This document shows, piece after piece, positions 41,966-52,265 of a stretch of DNA of 64,000 bases; the first letter of the stretch is position 1, and each line of letters starts with the position of its first letter. The stretch spans positions 1,687,437-1,751,436 of the forward strand of contig NZ_KI421504.1 in NCBI RefSeq assembly GCF_000473165.1, in the 5' to 3' direction. The DNA is from Leisingera aquimarina DSM 24565 (GTDB lineage: Bacteria; Pseudomonadota; Alphaproteobacteria; Rhodobacterales; Rhodobacteraceae). Under the pieces are notes generated by a model. The model was not told the DNA's origin and made no database searches. It was given only the letters and a program-made list of their open reading frames with translations. Made by a program: the position numbers and the translations under genes.

Positions 41966-43090
41966 ATGACAGCAAAGACTTCAATCAGCCGCCGTACGGT
42001 GCTGAAAAGCGCAGGTGCTGCGGCACTGGCGGCGCCGCTTTACTCAAAAAGCGCACTGGCGTCTTCGGGCGAAGTGAACATCCTGATGTGGTCGGACTAT
42101 CTGCCGCCCGAATTCATTTCCGGGTTTGAAGCCAAGACCGGGATCAAGGTGAACTACACCGGTATCGGTTCCAACGAAGAAATCATCAACAAGATGAAGG
42201 CCACCAAAGGCCAAGGCTTTGACATCGTTTCGCCGACCAACAACCGCTCGCTGCAGTGGGGGCCGCTGGAGCTGTTGAAGCCGTTCGACATGAACAAAGT
42301 CAACATCGACGCGGTGAACCCGGCGATGGCCAAGATTGGCACCGACGCCTGGAACTTTGGCGGTTCGGGCGTGCATTGGCTGCCGCATATCTGGGGCACC
42401 GAAGGCATTGCCTACCGCACCGACAAGTGGCTGCCTGCGGGCGACGCTCCGTCTTATGGCGATGTCTGGTCCGAGGAAAACGCCGGCAAAACCATGGGCC
42501 GGGCGCATTCAATGATGCTGGGTGCAGGCCTTTACATGGAAGCCTCGGGCGAGATGGAGCCGGGCTCGATCTGGGCGGCTTACGACGACGAGGAAACCAT
42601 GCGCAAGGTCTGGGGCCAGGTCACAGACTGGTGCGTGGCGCGCAAGAGCCGGATCAAGCTGATCTGGAACGATGCGGACACCCAGAAAAACGGCCTGTTG
42701 AACGAGGGTGTTGTGGTCGGCCAGACTTGGGACGGTCCGCCGCTGGCGCTTAAGTCTGCTGGCGAACCTGTGCACTATCAGGCACCGGTCGAAGGCTCGA
42801 TGGCTTGGGTCGACGGCATCTCGATGCCGGTTGGCGCCAAGAACGAAGAGGAGGTTTATGCCTTCATCTCCTATGCCTATGAGCAGGAGCCGGCAGGCAA
42901 GGCAATCGACAGCCATGGCTATAACTCGCCGGTTCTGGGCGCTGATGGCTTCTCGGGCGATGTCTACAAGAAGAACTTTGCCGAAGCCTATCCGGGCAAC
43001 TCGCTGGCCAATCTGAACCCGTGGCCGGCCGAGGCGCCGTGGTATGCGGACGTGCGGACCGAGTTCGTCAACAAGTTCAAGAGCGCCTAA
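41966..43090 (+). CDS. spermidine/putrescine-type (PotD) binding protein
   Basis: 374 residues exported by the TAT pathway (ISRRTVLKSAGAAALAAPLY, residues 7-26), unusual against the Sec signals of most PotD proteins. EVNILMWSDYLPPEFISGFE and the GTEGIAYRTDKW loop are typical of polyamine-type SBP_bac_8 receptors. First gene of a four-gene transporter operon next to a GlxA/GbdR-type regulator, so a quaternary amine or polyamine ligand is plausible. Confidence 0.9.
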   Translation: MTAKTSISRRTVLKSAGAAALAAPLYSKSALASSGEVNILMWSDYLPPEFISGFEAKTGIKVNYTGIGSNEEIINKMKATKGQGFDIVSPTNNRSLQWGPLELLKPFDMNKVNIDAVNPAMAKIGTDAWNFGGSGVHWLPHIWGTEGIAYRTDKWLPAGDAPSYGDVWSEENAGKTMGRAHSMMLGAGLYMEASGEMEPGSIWAAYDDEETMRKVWGQVTDWCVARKSRIKLIWNDADTQKNGLLNEGVVVGQTWDGPPLALKSAGEPVHYQAPVEGSMAWVDGISMPVGAKNEEEVYAFISYAYEQEPAGKAIDSHGYNSPVLGADGFSGDVYKKNFAEAYPGNSLANLNPWPAEAPWYADVRTEFVNKFKSA

Positions 43091-43110
43091 GCGAACCGCC
43101 TGATCATGCT

Positions 43111-43138
43111 GGCCTCCGGGAGATCTATCCCGGGGGCC
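43111..43138 (+). terminator. attenuator hairpin after PotD-type gene
   Basis: GGCCTCCGGGA pairs with TCCCGGGGGCC (one T-G wobble) around GATCTA, 20 bases after the stop; no long U-run. Confidence 0.55.
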
Positions 43139-43259
43139 GGTTTCGTGCCGCTGGCAGCCAGCCGGAGCGGCGCCTTCAACAACAATACAAGGGAAGCAGG
43201 TCTTGCGGGGCCGGTGGAGCGCCACCGGAATGGGGATCTGCACCCTGGGGAGAAGCCAA

Positions 43260-44372
43260 ATGAGTGCTGGGGTCGGCGTTGATCTCGAAAATCTTTGGAT
43301 CCGCTTCGGTGACTTTGTTGCCGTGCGCGATGCCAATGTGAACATCAATGGAGGGGATTTCTTCTCCTTCCTGGGGCCCTCGGGCTGCGGTAAAACCACC
43401 ATCCTGCGGGCGGTCTCAGGCTTTCTTGAGCCAAGCGACGGCCGGGTGCTGATTGGCGGCAACAACATGAAGGGGATCGGGCCGAACAAGCGCCCGACCG
43501 CGCTGATCTTCCAGAACCTGGCGCTGTTTCCGCTGATGAAAGTCTGGGAAAACATCACTTTCTCAATGGAGATCAAGGGCGCCTCGGCCAGGGAGCGGCG
43601 CAAGCGCGCGGATGAGCTGTTGGACATGATCGCGCTGCCGGGGCAGGGCGACAAGCTGCCCTCCGAATTGTCTGGCGGCCAGCGTCAGCGGGTGGCGATC
43701 GCGCGCGCCTTGTGTGCCGAACCGGATGTGCTGCTGCTTGATGAACCGCTGTCGGCGCTCGATCTCAAGCTGCGCCAGCACATGCGCACCGAGCTGCGCG
43801 AGATTCAGCAGCGGGTCGGCATCACTTTTATCTACATCACCCACGATCAGGGCGAGGCGCTGACCATGTCCGACAACATCGCGGTGATGAAGGCCGGGGT
43901 GATCGACCAGATCGGTGATGGAAAGACCATCTACAACGACCCGGCTACTGCCTTTGCGGCGTCTTTTGTGGGCGAAAACAATGTCTTTCGCGGCAAGGTG
44001 AAGCGGGTGATGGGCGACGAGGCCCTGATCGCCACCAACCGGTCAGGCGATCTGGTGGCGCGGATTTCCACTGCCAACCAGGGCCGTATGAAAGAAGGCG
44101 ACGAGGCGATGATGTTCATCCGCCCCGAGGCCTTTGCACTGGCGCCGCAGGGCGCCGCAGGCGACCATTTCGTGACTGCAAAAGTCAACCACGAGGAGTT
44201 CGAGGGCAATGCCTTCAACATCTTTATGGAAGGCGACGGCGGTAAGGAGCTGAAGGTTTCGATCCCCAACCTGGGCCAGTCCTTTGATGACCACACCGGC
44301 CAGAATATCACCCTGGAATACGAGACGAAAAACGCCGTCTGTGTTCCTGCCGGTGAGCTGGCCGCGGAATGA
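43260..44372 (+). CDS. PotA-type ABC ATP-binding protein
   Basis: 370 residues: Walker A GPSGCGKTT, LSGGQRQRVAIARAL, LLLDEPLSALD, THDQGEALTMS, and a C-terminal TOBE/OB domain (PEAFALAPQG) as in PotA. ATG 43260 follows GGAGAAGCCAA. Ends 13 bases before the first permease. Confidence 0.94.
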   Translation: MSAGVGVDLENLWIRFGDFVAVRDANVNINGGDFFSFLGPSGCGKTTILRAVSGFLEPSDGRVLIGGNNMKGIGPNKRPTALIFQNLALFPLMKVWENITFSMEIKGASARERRKRADELLDMIALPGQGDKLPSELSGGQRQRVAIARALCAEPDVLLLDEPLSALDLKLRQHMRTELREIQQRVGITFIYITHDQGEALTMSDNIAVMKAGVIDQIGDGKTIYNDPATAFAASFVGENNVFRGKVKRVMGDEALIATNRSGDLVARISTANQGRMKEGDEAMMFIRPEAFALAPQGAAGDHFVTAKVNHEEFEGNAFNIFMEGDGGKELKVSIPNLGQSFDDHTGQNITLEYETKNAVCVPAGELAAE

Positions 44373-44385
44373 GGAGGCCCATGTC

Positions 44386-45306
44386 ATGCCAAGCTTCCTG
44401 AGGGAGTTCTTCAAACGCAACGGTTTCGGCATGGGCAGTCTGATGCTGGGCCTGGTCTTGTTCTGGACCATCGGCCTTATCATCCTGCCGCAGCTGTCGA
44501 TGCTCGACTTTTCCTTCCGTCCCAACCTTCCGCCACCAGAGATCGGCGGCCCCAAGGACGTCTATACGGTCGAGAACTACAAATACCTGGTGTTCGGACC
44601 GGAAGGCGGCAGCCAGAGCTACAACGCCGTCGACCTCAATGTGTTCTTCCGCACCCTGGTGGCGGCGGTCTGCGTCACCATCTTCAACCTGATCCTGTGC
44701 TACCCGATCGCCTATTACCTAGCCCAGACCAAGGGCAATCACATCCGCATCTTTGCGCTGATGCTGATTATCCCCTACTGGATCAACGAAATTCTGCGGG
44801 CCTTTGCGCTGCGCATCATCTTCGGCGAAACAGGCGTTTTTAATAACATGCTGGTGGGGCTGGGGATTTTCGACACCCCGTTTGACTTTATCCGCAATGA
44901 CATCGCGCTGTATGCGGGTCTTGGGTACGCCTATATCCTCCTGATGATCTTCCCGATCTACAACGTGATCGAAAGCCTCGACCGCAACCAGATCGAGGCA
45001 GCGCGGGACATGGGGGCAAGCTGGACAAAGATCCACCAGCGGGTTGTGATCCCTTATGCCAAGCCGGGCATTTCCTCGGGCTGCACCATGGTGTTCATGC
45101 TGTCCGCCGGAGCGCTGGCGGCGCCGCAGATCCTGGGCGGTCCATCGTCCCTGTGGTTCACGCAGCTGATCTATCAGCAGTTCAATGACAACTCCGACTG
45201 GCCGCAGGGCGCGGCGTATGCAGTGGTTCTGCTGGTCACCTGTATCCTGCTTGTTCTGGCCATCATGCGCCTGTTCAAGGTGAACATGGGGGATATCGGC
45301 AAATGA
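44386..45306 (+). CDS. PotB-type ABC permease
   Basis: 306 residues starting MPSFLREFFKRNGFGMGSLM, with about six membrane segments and the EAA loop DRNQIEAARDMGASWTKIHQ. ATG 44386 is used because the open frame before it lies inside the ATPase gene. Overlaps the second permease by four bases. Confidence 0.93.
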   Translation: MPSFLREFFKRNGFGMGSLMLGLVLFWTIGLIILPQLSMLDFSFRPNLPPPEIGGPKDVYTVENYKYLVFGPEGGSQSYNAVDLNVFFRTLVAAVCVTIFNLILCYPIAYYLAQTKGNHIRIFALMLIIPYWINEILRAFALRIIFGETGVFNNMLVGLGIFDTPFDFIRNDIALYAGLGYAYILLMIFPIYNVIESLDRNQIEAARDMGASWTKIHQRVVIPYAKPGISSGCTMVFMLSAGALAAPQILGGPSSLWFTQLIYQQFNDNSDWPQGAAYAVVLLVTCILLVLAIMRLFKVNMGDIGK

Positions 45307-46598
45307 AGACCTTCTCCTTTATGCGCATAAGCCTTTGGGTCTATCTGGCGATCTTCTTTGCCTATCTTCTGGGACCGCTGGTGATCATGTCGGCGACTGC
45401 CTTCAACTCACCGTCCTTCCCGCGGATGACTCCCTGGGAATGCCTGACGTTTGAATGGTTCTCGGCCTTGTTCCAGGACGAGCGGATCCTGAACGGGATC
45501 TGGAACTCGATCCTGGTGGGGGCAGGCACGGTTGTCTTGTCGGTGGCGATGGGGCTGGCGGGGGCGCTGATGCTCACCCAGATCTGGCCCAAGCTGCGCG
45601 CGACCTATTACACCATCATCATCGCGCCGATCCTGATCCCCGGCGTGGTCATTGGTATCTCGACCCTGGTGTTCTGGGACCGGATCAACCGGATGCTGGG
45701 GCTGGGTGCGGACAGCTGGCTGTCGAACGGTCTGTTCCTGACCATCATCGGCCAGTCCACCTTTATTGCCAGCTACTGCATGCTGGTGCTGGTGGCCCGC
45801 CTGCAGCGTTATGACATTGCGCTGACCGAGGCGGCACTGGATCTGGGGGCCACCCATGCCCAGGCTTTCCGCAAGGTGCTGCTGCCGTTCATGCGGCCGG
45901 CCATCGCTTCGGCGGCGGTGCTGGCATTCCTGGCATCGTTCGAGAACTACAACACCACCACCTTCACCTTCGGAGAATACCCGACGCTGACCATCGAACT
46001 GGCGCAGAAGGTGCGCTACGGCATCACGCCCGCGATCTCGGCGCTGGCCTTCATCATCGTGGTGCTGACGGTGTTTGCGGCGCTGGCCAATGAGGCCGGC
46101 TTGCGCCGCCGCGAACTGGTCGCCGCCGCCCGCAAGAAGGCGACAGTGGAGGAGCTGGAAAGCGGCAAGCTGCGGCTGCCCGGTTTCCTCAGCTCCAATG
46201 TTGCGGCGGTGGCGCTGGTGGTTGTGGCCTGTGCCACGGTCGCGGTGGTCGGCACTGCCACGGTCTACAGCCCGCAGCAATGCATTGCCGACGTTCAGGA
46301 GCAAAAGCGCCTGGAGACCGAAGAGCGCATCCAGGAGCTGCGCCGCCAGCGCGAGCTGCGTCGCCAGCAGCAGCTGGAACAGCAGGGCGAGGCTGCCCCG
46401 GCCCAATCCGCGCCCTCCACCGGCACCGGCAACAACTCCGGCTTCGGCGGCGTCTTTGCCCCAGGCACCCTGTCGGGCGACGAAGAGGAAGGCGAGGAGG
46501 CAGAGCAGGAACCGCAGGGCAACGGCTCCGGATTCGGCAATGTCTTTGATCCCGGCGCCCTCTCCAACGATGGCGAGGACAGCGGATCAGGGAACTGA
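45303..46598 (+). CDS. PotC-type ABC permease with repeated acidic C-terminal tail
   Basis: 431 residues; PotC is normally about 260-270. The first part is a normal permease with six membrane segments and an EAA loop (TEAALDLGATHAQAFRKVLL). From about residue 300 there is an added hydrophobic segment (AAVALVVVACATVAVVGTAT), a charged coiled-coil-like run (QKRLETEERIQELRRQREL), and a tail with two near-copies of GxxSGFGxVFxPGxLS separated by Glu/Asp-rich linkers. The tail would lie outside the membrane. Role unknown. Confidence 0.88.
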   Translation: MKTFSFMRISLWVYLAIFFAYLLGPLVIMSATAFNSPSFPRMTPWECLTFEWFSALFQDERILNGIWNSILVGAGTVVLSVAMGLAGALMLTQIWPKLRATYYTIIIAPILIPGVVIGISTLVFWDRINRMLGLGADSWLSNGLFLTIIGQSTFIASYCMLVLVARLQRYDIALTEAALDLGATHAQAFRKVLLPFMRPAIASAAVLAFLASFENYNTTTFTFGEYPTLTIELAQKVRYGITPAISALAFIIVVLTVFAALANEAGLRRRELVAAARKKATVEELESGKLRLPGFLSSNVAAVALVVVACATVAVVGTATVYSPQQCIADVQEQKRLETEERIQELRRQRELRRQQQLEQQGEAAPAQSAPSTGTGNNSGFGGVFAPGTLSGDEEEGEEAEQEPQGNGSGFGNVFDPGALSNDGEDSGSGN

Positions 46599-46616
46599 AC
46601 CGGGTCCCAAACAGAC

Positions 46617-46644
46617 AAAAGGCGGCCTTAGGGCCGCCTTTTTT
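46617..46644. terminator. bidirectional terminator between permease and AraC genes
   Basis: AAAAGGCGGCC-TTAG-GGCCGCCTTTTTT, strong hairpin with A and T tracts, 19 bases past the permease stop and 22 before the convergent regulator stop. Confidence 0.9.
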
Positions 46645-46665
46645 CATAAATGTTCCAGCTTGTTT

Positions 46666-47670
46666 TCAGGCGGCGGATCCTGCCGGGTGGCTGTCCGCGT
46701 AGTATTCTTTGCGGAAAGCCAGCGGACTGGTCTTGTATTCGCGCTTGAACCATTCGGTGAGGTTGCTGCGCGAGCCAAATCCGGTGGCGGCGACGATCTC
46801 GGCCAGCGGCAGGGTGGTGTGCAGCAACAGCTGGCGGGCCTTCTCAATCCGCAGCTTGCGATAGGCGGCCAGCGGGCTGGTTCTGGTTTTTTGCTGAAAA
46901 CGGCGTTCCAGCTTGCGCGGAGAAACGCCGGCCTGCTGGGCAATGTCGCGGATCAAAAGCGGCTCTTCGAGGTTCTGCTGCATCAGGTCGAGGATTTTGA
47001 CGATCAGCGCGTCGCCGCCGGCGGTCTGGCGCAGTTGCAGCGATATTCTGGATTGCTCCGATGCCGGGCCAAAGGCCAGGCCGAGATAGTCGCAGACCGC
47101 ATCGGCAATGAACGGTCCGCGGTCGGCGCGCAGGAATCCGGCCAGCAGGCGCAGGGCGGCAAAGCTGCTGACGGCAGTGTTGATGCGGCCGGCGGCGGTG
47201 GTCAGCGTGCCTGCCGGGGCGCAGGTCAGCTGCTCTTCCTCTGCGGCGGCGGCAAAATTTGAATGCACGGCAGTCTCGAATGCCGCCTGCAAGCCGGATT
47301 CGGCCAGCAGAAAGATGGCACTGCCGGCAAACAGGCAGCGCTGGGCCTGGCGGCAGATCCGCTGCAGGCTGGCCTTTTCGCCTGAGTTGAGCGGCCATCG
47401 GCTGGAGATACCGCCGAGGAAAATGACCGTCTGCGGTTTCCAGCCCGCGGGCACGGCACGCATTTGCGAGCTGAGGTTGCGCACGGCGGTGCGGTAGCCG
47501 CTGTCGGGAAACAGATCATTGGCGGCGCGGAAAACTTCGCAAATCATCTGCGCCGCGGCAGGGGGTTCCGACTGCGGCAGGATGATTTCGACGTCGTGGA
47601 AGCGGGCGTGTGCCGCGCTGTCAGCGGAGTGCTGGAAAGCTGGCACGGTCAGCGGTTCGAGACGGGACAT
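46666..47670 (-). CDS. GlxA/GbdR-type AraC regulator
   Basis: 334 residues: an N-terminal DJ-1/PfpI-like domain (FHDVEIILPQSEPPAAAQMI; Cys in the sensor region, CRQAQRCLFAG) joined to a C-terminal AraC helix-turn-helix (IRDIAQQAGVSPRKLERRFQ and LAEIVAATGFGSRSNLTEWF). This architecture is shared with GbdR and other regulators of betaine and carnitine catabolism. ATG 47670 is placed seven bases after AGGAGAG. Located between the polyamine-type transporter and gcvP, consistent with control of the demethylation or glycine cleavage genes. Confidence 0.9.
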   Translation of the reverse strand: MSRLEPLTVPAFQHSADSAAHARFHDVEIILPQSEPPAAAQMICEVFRAANDLFPDSGYRTAVRNLSSQMRAVPAGWKPQTVIFLGGISSRWPLNSGEKASLQRICRQAQRCLFAGSAIFLLAESGLQAAFETAVHSNFAAAAEEEQLTCAPAGTLTTAAGRINTAVSSFAALRLLAGFLRADRGPFIADAVCDYLGLAFGPASEQSRISLQLRQTAGGDALIVKILDLMQQNLEEPLLIRDIAQQAGVSPRKLERRFQQKTRTSPLAAYRKLRIEKARQLLLHTTLPLAEIVAATGFGSRSNLTEWFKREYKTSPLAFRKEYYADSHPAGSAA

Positions 47671-47770
47671 CATTCTCTCCTCTGAGCGGGTCATGCGGGG
47701 ACTGCGGCCGCTGAAGCGCGGCGGCAGGGTGCCCCGCCGGACAGGCCGGCGGGGCGGGAGGCCTAAAGGA

Positions 47771-50629
47771 TCAGGCTTCGTTTTCTTCGTAATCCGACAT
47801 CGGCGGGCAGGTGCAGATCAGGTGACGGTCGCCATAGGCGTTGTCGACCCGGTTCACAGCCGGCCAGTATTTGTCGACGCCCAGGTTGCCGGGAGGGAAG
47901 CAGGCCTGTTCGCGGCTGTAGGGACGATCCCATTCGCCCACCAGGTCGCGCACCGTGTGCGGCGCGTGCTTGAGCGGGTTGTTTTCGGGATCGATCTTGC
48001 CGTCGATGATGTCCTGCGCCTCCGAGCGGATCGACAGCATGGCGTCGCAGAAGCGGTCCAGCTCGTCCTTGGGCTCGGATTCAGTCGGTTCCACCATCAG
48101 CGTGCCCGCCACCGGCCAGGACATGGTCGGAGCGTGGAAGCCCGAGTCGACCAGACGCTTGGCCACATCGTCCACGGTGACGTTGCCGTCATCTGCCAGC
48201 GGACGGGTGTCCAGGATGCACTCATGCGCCACACGGCCCGTTTCCGAGGTGTAGAGGATCTTGTAGGCATCCTTGAGGCGCGCAGCGATGTAGTTGGCGT
48301 TAAGGATCGCCACTTTGGTCGCTTGGGTCAGGCCTTCGCCGCCCATCAGAAGGCAGTAGGCCCAGGATACTGGCAGGATCGAGGGCGAACCGAACGGAGC
48401 TGCTGAAACCGGCCCCACGGCAGTGCCGTATTCCGGGTGGCCCGGCAGGTGCTCGGTCAGGTGCGCCTTGACGCCGATCGGACCCATGCCGGGGCCGCCG
48501 CCGCCGTGCGGAATGCAGAAGGTCTTGTGCAGGTTCAGGTGCGAAACGTCGCCGCCGATCTTGCCCGGCTGGGCGAGACCCACCATGGCATTCATGTTGG
48601 CGCCGTCGATATAGACCTGACCGCCATGATCATGGGTGATCTGGCAGACGTCCTGCACGGTTTCTTCAAACACACCGTGGGTCGACGGGTAGGTGATCAT
48701 GCAGGCCGCGAGGTTGTCGCTGTGCTGCTCTGCCTTGGCCCGGAAGTCGGCGACGTCGATGTTGCCGCTGTCGTCCGCTTTGACCGGGATCACCTTGTAT
48801 CCCACCATCTGTGCCGACGCCGGGTTGGTGCCATGCGCAGAGGTCGGGATCAGGCAGATGTTGCGGTGCGCTTCGCCGCGAGACGCGTGGTAGTTGCGGA
48901 TCGTCAGCAGGCCTGCGTATTCGCCCTGCGCACCGGAGTTCGGCTGCTGGGAGATCGCGTCATAGCCGGTGATCTGGCAGAGCTTGTCGTTCAGATCGGC
49001 GATCATCTGATGATAGCCCTGCGCCTGGTCTTCCGGGCAGAAGGGGTGCAGGTTGCCGAATTCCGGCCAGGTGACCGGGATCATTTCGATGGTCGCGTTC
49101 AGCTTCATGGTGCAGGACCCAAGCGGGATCATCGCACGGTCCAGTGCCAGGTCGCGGTCGGCCAGGCGGCGCATGTAGCGGGTGATCTCTGCTTCGGCCC
49201 GGTTCTTGTGGAAAATCGGGTGGGTCAGATACTCGCTTTCACGCAGCGCGTAGTCGGGCAGGCGGTAGGCGCGGTTGGCAACGCTGTCGTCTTTCTTGGT
49301 GATGCCGAAGGCACCCCAGACGGCTTCGATGGTTTCCGGGCGGGTCTGCTCGTCCAGCGAGATGCCGACGTGGCTGCTGCCGATCTTGCGCAGGTTCACG
49401 CCGCGGGCAACGGCCGCTTCCATCACGGTTTTCTGCAGCGGGCCGACTTCGACGGTGATGGTGTCGAAGAAGACCTCCGGCTCAACCTTGAAGCCATGCT
49501 CTTCCAGGCCTGCGGCCAGACGCGAGGTCTTGCGGTGCACCGACTGGGCAATCGCCTTGATGCCATCGGGGCCGTGGTAGACCGCGTACATCGAGGCGAT
49601 AACAGCCAGCAGCGCCTGTGCGGTACAGACGTTGGAGTTGGCTTTTTCGCGGCGGATGTGCTGTTCGCGGGTCTGCAGCGCCAGGCGGTAGGCCTTGTTG
49701 CCGCGTGCATCGACCGACACACCGATGATGCGGCCGGGCATGGCGCGCTTCAGCTTGTCGGTGGTTGCCATATAAGCCGCGTGCGGGCCGCCGTAACCCA
49801 TCGGAACACCAAAGCGCTGGGTCGAGCCTATGGCAATGTCAGCACCCATTTCACCCGGCGATTTCAGCAGCGCCAGCGACAGGATGTCGGCGGCAACAAC
49901 GGCGATGCCTTTGTGCTCGTGGATGGCTTCGATTTCGGATGTGAAATCGCGCACATGGCCGTAAGTGCCGGGATACTGGAAGATGGCGCCAAAGACTGCG
50001 CCCGGATCCAGATCGTCGGGATCGGCCACGACCACGTCGATGCCCAAAGGCTCGGCACGGGTCTGGATCACGGCGACGGTCTGCGGGTGGCAGTTCTTGT
50101 CGACAAAGAAGGCGGCGTTGTTTGCTTTGGAGCGCGAGCCGCGATGTGCCATCGACATGGCTTCGGCGGCGGCAGTTGCTTCGTCCAGCAGCGAGGCGTT
50201 GGCGATATCCAGGCCGGTCAGGTCGCTGACCATGGTCTGGAAGTTCAACAGCGCCTCAAGACGGCCCTGGGAAATCTCCGGCTGGTAGGGGGTATAGGCG
50301 GTGTACCAGGCCGGGTTTTCCAGGATGTTGCGCAGGATCGGCGCCGGGGTGGTAGTGCCATAGTAGCCCTGGCCGATCAGCGTGGTCAGAACCTTGTTCT
50401 TGGAGGCCACTTCTTTCATGTGGAAGAGGGCGTCGCGCTCGGTCATTGCCGGGCCCCAGTCCAGCGCCTCTTTCTGGCGGATGGCGGGCGGCACGGTGGC
50501 GTCGATCAGCTCGTCCAGGGTTTTGAAGCCGATCACCTGCAGCATATCGGCCATCTCTTGCGGAGACGGGCCGATGTGGCGCCGGTTGGCAAAGTCATAG
50601 GCTTCGTAATCGGTAAGTTTGAAGGCCAT
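47771..50629 (-). CDS. gcvP: glycine dehydrogenase (P-protein)
   Basis: 952 residues, full length for a single-chain P-protein. Starts [20 protein letters not shown]; the PLP lysine lies in [20 protein letters not shown] in the C-terminal half. Decarboxylates glycine and transfers the aminomethyl group to the lipoyl arm of GcvH. Last gene of a co-directional series; GcvH is 120 bases upstream. A GCCCCGCCGG hairpin at 47731-47755 follows the stop. Confidence 0.98.
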   Translation of the reverse strand: MAFKLTDYEAYDFANRRHIGPSPQEMADMLQVIGFKTLDELIDATVPPAIRQKEALDWGPAMTERDALFHMKEVASKNKVLTTLIGQGYYGTTTPAPILRNILENPAWYTAYTPYQPEISQGRLEALLNFQTMVSDLTGLDIANASLLDEATAAAEAMSMAHRGSRSKANNAAFFVDKNCHPQTVAVIQTRAEPLGIDVVVADPDDLDPGAVFGAIFQYPGTYGHVRDFTSEIEAIHEHKGIAVVAADILSLALLKSPGEMGADIAIGSTQRFGVPMGYGGPHAAYMATTDKLKRAMPGRIIGVSVDARGNKAYRLALQTREQHIRREKANSNVCTAQALLAVIASMYAVYHGPDGIKAIAQSVHRKTSRLAAGLEEHGFKVEPEVFFDTITVEVGPLQKTVMEAAVARGVNLRKIGSSHVGISLDEQTRPETIEAVWGAFGITKKDDSVANRAYRLPDYALRESEYLTHPIFHKNRAEAEITRYMRRLADRDLALDRAMIPLGSCTMKLNATIEMIPVTWPEFGNLHPFCPEDQAQGYHQMIADLNDKLCQITGYDAISQQPNSGAQGEYAGLLTIRNYHASRGEAHRNICLIPTSAHGTNPASAQMVGYKVIPVKADDSGNIDVADFRAKAEQHSDNLAACMITYPSTHGVFEETVQDVCQITHDHGGQVYIDGANMNAMVGLAQPGKIGGDVSHLNLHKTFCIPHGGGGPGMGPIGVKAHLTEHLPGHPEYGTAVGPVSAAPFGSPSILPVSWAYCLLMGGEGLTQATKVAILNANYIAARLKDAYKILYTSETGRVAHECILDTRPLADDGNVTVDDVAKRLVDSGFHAPTMSWPVAGTLMVEPTESEPKDELDRFCDAMLSIRSEAQDIIDGKIDPENNPLKHAPHTVRDLVGEWDRPYSREQACFPPGNLGVDKYWPAVNRVDNAYGDRHLICTCPPMSDYEENEA

Positions 50630-50750
50630 TTAAAGCGCTCCTTTGGAAAGGTCACGTCCAGCCGGGCTTTTGGGGGAGACTCCGGTGGGGATATTTTCAG
50701 CCAGAAGAAGGGGCGGATCCGCGCAAGCGGCAGCGGATCCGCAGGCAGAC

Positions 50751-51116
50751 TTAGCCGATCAGGGCTTTGTAGCCGTCCAGATCCATCAGATCGTCCAGTT
50801 GGGACGCGTCCGACAGCTTGATCTTGTAGATCCAGGCATCGCCTTCCGGGCTTTCGTTCAGGGCACCGGGGTTGTCAGCCAGGGTTTCGTTCACCTCAAC
50901 CACTTCGCCGTCCAGCGGCGCGTAGATTTCGGAGGCCGCTTTCACCGACTCGATCACGCCGATCTCGCCGCCCTTTTCGAATTCGTCGCCGGTTTCGCGC
51001 TGCTCGACAAAGACAACTTCGCCCAGCTGGTCGGCAGCGTGCTTGGTGATGCCGAGGGTTGCGACGTCGCCTTCAACGGTGATCCATTCATGGTCTTCGG
51101 AATAATAGGTGGCCAT
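50751..51116 (-). CDS. gcvH: glycine cleavage H-protein
   Basis: 121 residues with the lipoylated lysine in GVIESVKAASEIYAPLDGEV (about Lys63). Shuttles the aminomethyl group between P, T and L proteins. Ribosome-binding AGGAGAG precedes the start; 21 bases after gcvT. Confidence 0.98.
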   Translation of the reverse strand: MATYYSEDHEWITVEGDVATLGITKHAADQLGEVVFVEQRETGDEFEKGGEIGVIESVKAASEIYAPLDGEVVEVNETLADNPGALNESPEGDAWIYKIKLSDASQLDDLMDLDGYKALIG

Positions 51117-51137
51117 TTTGACTCTCCTGATGATGTC

Positions 51138-52235
51138 TTAGCGTTTGTAGTTCTGTGTGACGAAGGGCAGGGCGACGATCTCAGCGGGCTGTGCCTTGCC
51201 GCGGATGATGAGGTTCACCTTGGTGCCTGCTGCGCCATGATCTGCCGCAACATAGCCCATGGCAACAGGGCCGCCGACCGTGGGGCCGAAACTGCCCGAA
51301 GTGATGGCGCCAAGGGTATCACCGCTTTCGCTTTGGATTTCCACGCCTTGACGGGCGGGTGCGCGGCCTTCGGGCTTGATGCCGACCAGTTTCTTGGCGG
51401 CACCTTCAGCCAGTTCTTTTTGGACGCGGGCGGCACCGGGGAAGCCGCCGTCTTCCTTGCGGCGCTTCTGGATGGCCCAGGACAGCGAGGCCTCAATCGG
51501 CGAGGTCGACTGGTCGATATCGTTGCCATAGAGGCAAAGGCCGGCTTCCAGGCGCAGGCTGTCGCGGGCGCCGAGGCCTGCAGGCTCGCAGTCGTCATGG
51601 GCCAGGAACAGTTTGGACACGCGAATGGCGTCCGCTTCCGGGATCGAGATCTCATAGCCGTCTTCACCGGTGTAGCCCAGACGCGAGATGCGGCATTCGA
51701 CACCGCCGATATCTGCAAGGGCGGTTTCCATGAACTTCAGTTCACGGGCTGCAGGGCACAGCTCGCCCACCACGTCCTCGGCCTTGGGGCCTTGGACGGC
51801 AACCAGCGCGCGGTCGAAGATCTCGGTCACTTCGACGCCGTCCAGGTTTGCCTGCATGTGGGGGATATCCTGGTGGCGCAGCGCGGCGTTCACCACGACA
51901 AAATAGTGGTCGCCGGCATTGGAGACAATCAGGTCGTCCATGATGCCGCCGTCGTCATTGGTGAAGAAGCCGTAGCGCGCCTTGCCCTCCTTCAGGGTTG
52001 CAAAAGCCTGCGGGCAGAGCGATTCCAGCTTTTCGCCCACATTGTCGCCGCGCAGGATCACCTGGCCCATGTGGGAGACATCAAACAGCGCGGCTTTCTC
52101 GCGGCACTGCTTGTGCTCACCCATGATGCCCATGGGGTACTGAACCGGCATTTCCCAGCCGGCGAAATCGACGATCTTGCCGCCAAGCTCGACGTGCAGG
52201 TCATAAAGCGGGGTGCGTTTGGGTGCGTCGGTCAT
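51138..52235 (-). CDS. gcvT: aminomethyltransferase (T-protein)
   Basis: 365 residues: TPLYDLHVELGGKIVDFAGW near the N-terminus, FDVSHMGQVILRG and RISRLGYTGEDGYEIS in the folate domain, C-terminal GYVAADHGAAGTKVNLIIRG. Releases ammonia and 5,10-methylene-tetrahydrofolate. Directly downstream of a UspA gene in the same series. Confidence 0.97.
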   Translation of the reverse strand: MTDAPKRTPLYDLHVELGGKIVDFAGWEMPVQYPMGIMGEHKQCREKAALFDVSHMGQVILRGDNVGEKLESLCPQAFATLKEGKARYGFFTNDDGGIMDDLIVSNAGDHYFVVVNAALRHQDIPHMQANLDGVEVTEIFDRALVAVQGPKAEDVVGELCPAARELKFMETALADIGGVECRISRLGYTGEDGYEISIPEADAIRVSKLFLAHDDCEPAGLGARDSLRLEAGLCLYGNDIDQSTSPIEASLSWAIQKRRKEDGGFPGAARVQKELAEGAAKKLVGIKPEGRAPARQGVEIQSESGDTLGAITSGSFGPTVGGPVAMGYVAADHGAAGTKVNLIIRGKAQPAEIVALPFVTQNYKR

Positions 52236-52265
52236 GACGGATGTCCCTTCTTGTAAAGTTCAGGC

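Noticed and set aside
48437..50821. 794-codon plus-strand open frame over gcvP
   Set aside because: Antisense shadow of gcvP; no motif and no ribosome-binding site.
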